A DNA stretch of 31,553 nt, from assembly GCA_030917065.1 (NCBI GenBank), contig JAUPVL010000038.1:1-31553 (forward strand), in the 5' to 3' direction. The notes below the pieces were generated by a model. It had not been told where the DNA came from. It worked only from the letters and a program-made list of their open reading frames with translations, and ran no database searches. Shown here one piece after another: positions 30,325-31,553 of the stretch. The position numbers were made by a program, and so were the translations under genes. The number at the start of each line of letters is the position of its first letter. The stretch's first letter is position 1. This DNA is from Patescibacteria group bacterium. GTDB taxonomy: Bacteria > Patescibacteriota > Saccharimonadia > CAILAD01 > BJGX01.

Positions 30325-31275
30325 ATGACAAAAGCCAAAAAAGAAACTATCGATGACAGCAAGGTAGAGCAGCAAGAATTAGAAAACAATCTTGATCAAG
30401 ACGTCCAAGCTGAAGAGTCCCAAGAGAAAGAAAATAAACCTCAGGGCACTACCAAGGCTGGTAAGCACAGTAAAAAAGCTTTGGCAGAAGAAGAAGCTAA
30501 GGCTCAAAAAGAAGAAAGAAAAAAGAAAGTAGTCGAAGATGAAGCTGAGGAGAAGCCAAAAGTTATTCGAAAGCCACGTATCAAACGATACACAAAGAAT
30601 CAAAAAAGCTCTCGAGAACTAATTGATTTTGACAAATTATATACTATTACCGAAGCTATCGAACTTTTGCCTAAGATATCAAAGGTCAAGTTCGACCCAA
30701 CTGCCGAAGTTCACATTAGCCTACAGTTAGACACCAAGCAAGCTGATCAAAATCTTCGAACCAGCGCAGCTTTGCCAGCCGGTACTGGCAAAAAAGTAAG
30801 AGTCGCAGTTATCACTAGCGACAAAGAAGCTGAAGCCGCCAAAAAGGCTGGTGCTGACAATGTAGATGCCGAAGCAATACTCTCTGCTATATCCAAGGGC
30901 AAGCTAGACTTTGATGTTCTAGTGGCTAGTCCTGACAAGATGGGTGAGCTTGGCAAACATGCCAAAGTACTTGGTCCAAAAGGATTGATGCCATCACCCA
31001 AGAGCGGTACAGTAACACCTACTCCCTCTACAGTTGTAGAAGAGATCAAAAAAGGCCGAGCTGAGATCAAAAACGACGCCAACGGAATAGTACACGTGGC
31101 ATTTGGTAAGCTTAGTTTCAAACCAAAAGACTTAGAGACAAACTTAATGGCAGTAATCAAAGCTATCAAATCAAACAAGCCTAGTGGTGTAAAGGGCACA
31201 TATATCAAAAGTATCTATGTGACTTCTAGCATGAGCCCATCTATCAAGCTCGACATCGCCGAAGCTCTCAAATAA
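30325..31275 (+). CDS. rplA: 50S ribosomal protein L1 with long N-terminal extension
   Basis: 316 residues against about 230 in most bacteria. The first 85 or so residues are Lys/Glu/Gln-rich, disordered, with 'TTKAGKHSKKALAEEEAKAQ' (41-60), a style I associate with Saccharibacteria. The L1 fold then runs from KRYTKNQ (about 88): 'ADQNLRTSAALPAGTGKKVR' and 'KVLGPKGLMPSPKSGTVTP' are diagnostic. It builds the mobile L1 stalk at the E site and represses its own mRNA; here two probable operator hairpins lie upstream. Shine-Dalgarno AAGGAGA. A terminator follows. Confidence 0.97.
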   Translation: MTKAKKETIDDSKVEQQELENNLDQDVQAEESQEKENKPQGTTKAGKHSKKALAEEEAKAQKEERKKKVVEDEAEEKPKVIRKPRIKRYTKNQKSSRELIDFDKLYTITEAIELLPKISKVKFDPTAEVHISLQLDTKQADQNLRTSAALPAGTGKKVRVAVITSDKEAEAAKKAGADNVDAEAILSAISKGKLDFDVLVASPDKMGELGKHAKVLGPKGLMPSPKSGTVTPTPSTVVEEIKKGRAEIKNDANGIVHVAFGKLSFKPKDLETNLMAVIKAIKSNKPSGVKGTYIKSIYVTSSMSPSIKLDIAEALK

Positions 31276-31301
31276 ACTACTAAAAATACTTCAGTAAGAG
31301 A

Positions 31302-31325
31302 AACAGCCTCTACAGGCTGTTTTTC
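31302..31325 (+). terminator. Intrinsic terminator of the ribosomal operon
   Basis: AACAGCCT (31302-31309), loop CTAC, AGGCTGTT (31314-31321), followed by TTTT. Ends the secE-nusG-rplK-rplA transcript; rplJ and rplL do not follow directly. Confidence 0.92.
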
Positions 31326-31398
31326 TTATGTTTGATAATGCTCAAATCGACTGATAAGCTTAGTTATGTAAACGTACCTATATATGTGGGAGTGAGAC

Positions 31399-31553
31399 AT
31401 GTTTGAAAAGGTAAATGCTCAGGCCTATATGGAATTGTCGGAGAGGCTGAAGGAAGCCCTCATCGGTGAACCTGACGATATCGATGTGGTGCGTGCGATT
31501 CTCGAAAACACAGCAAGATTTTTCTCGGGTATTGCAGGAGACGCCGAAATAGT
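31399..31553 (+). CDS. Unidentified gene, N-terminal part (cut by window end)
   Basis: ATG 31399 with GGGAG about 8 nt upstream opens a frame that stays open for 51 codons to the end of the window. It begins MFEKVNAQAYMELSERLKEA and continues with an acidic helix-rich stretch (GEPDDIDVVRAILENTARFF). Predicted mostly helical and soluble. The base composition looks richer in G+C than its neighbours. I do not recognise it. The interval 31326-31398 may hold its promoter; nothing stronger can be said. Confidence 0.55.
   Translation, partial: MFEKVNAQAYMELSERLKEALIGEPDDIDVVRAILENTARFFSGIAGDAEI

Overview
The window looks like a chromosomal segment of a streamlined, AT-leaning bacterium of the Candidate Phyla Radiation, most probably a Saccharibacterium (TM7). 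This is inferred from three things seen: the CPR-style type IV pilus locus with a typical short major pilin, ribosomal protein L1 carrying a long Lys/Glu-rich N-terminal extension, and dense gene packing. TGA is used as a normal stop (449, 13246, 21297) and the tRNA-Trp has anticodon CCA, so this is not a UGA-recoding CPR lineage. No taxonomic marker search could be run.

Layout, left to right. (1) 1-4030: end of an RluA-type pseudouridine synthase, holB, a TPR protein, a tRNA cluster (Thr-UGU, Thr-GGU, Tyr-GUA, and further on Trp-CCA), a PspC-domain protein, a GNAT acetyltransferase and a YggT-family membrane protein. (2) 4116-6542: a large exported subtilisin-like protease with two NBR1/FW-type Ig-like domains and a C-terminal bulb-type mannose-lectin domain. 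(3) 6579-7418: an orphan CruF/DUF422 carotenoid-hydratase homologue. (4) 7507-14222: a type IV pilus operon (pilB, pilC, four pseudopilin/minor pilin genes, one carrying a huge repeat adhesin domain) followed by a separately promoted major pilin gene. (5) 14309-18726: a single-TM protein, a minimal K+ channel, a DHA2-type MFS exporter, a gluzincin-like metallopeptidase, a DUF6325-like protein and a SHOCT protein. (6) 18821-21297: an ECF sigma factor, a putative membrane anti-sigma factor, an exported coiled-coil protein and a P-loop kinase. (7) 21305-27406: two divergent operons forming a compact C50 carotenoid locus: crtYc-crtYd-[lycopene elongase fused to a GT2 glycosyltransferase] on the minus strand, and crtI-crtE-crtB on the plus strand. 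(8) 27457-31275: a polytopic membrane protein, then secE-nusG-rplK-rplA, and at the right edge the start of an unidentified gene.

How it fits together. crtE (GGPP), crtB (phytoene), crtI (lycopene), the elongase domain (adds C5 units), and crtYc/crtYd (end-group cyclisation) would make a cyclic C50 carotenoid in the way known from Actinobacteria such as Corynebacterium; the fused glycosyltransferase could glycosylate the terminal hydroxyls. The cruF-like gene 14 kb upstream could hydrate acyclic C50 ends, so the product could also be bacterioruberin-like. Because Saccharibacteria are generally epibionts of Actinobacteria, acquisition of the pathway from a host lineage is an attractive inference. 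The pilus with its propeller-like adhesin and the secreted lectin-protease are plausible tools for host contact.

Regulatory highlights: two near-identical, covarying RNA elements resembling the L1 binding site of 23S rRNA sit one in front of rplK and one in front of rplA; and several operon-head genes have a TANAAT box 6-7 nt before the ATG, which predicts leaderless mRNAs.
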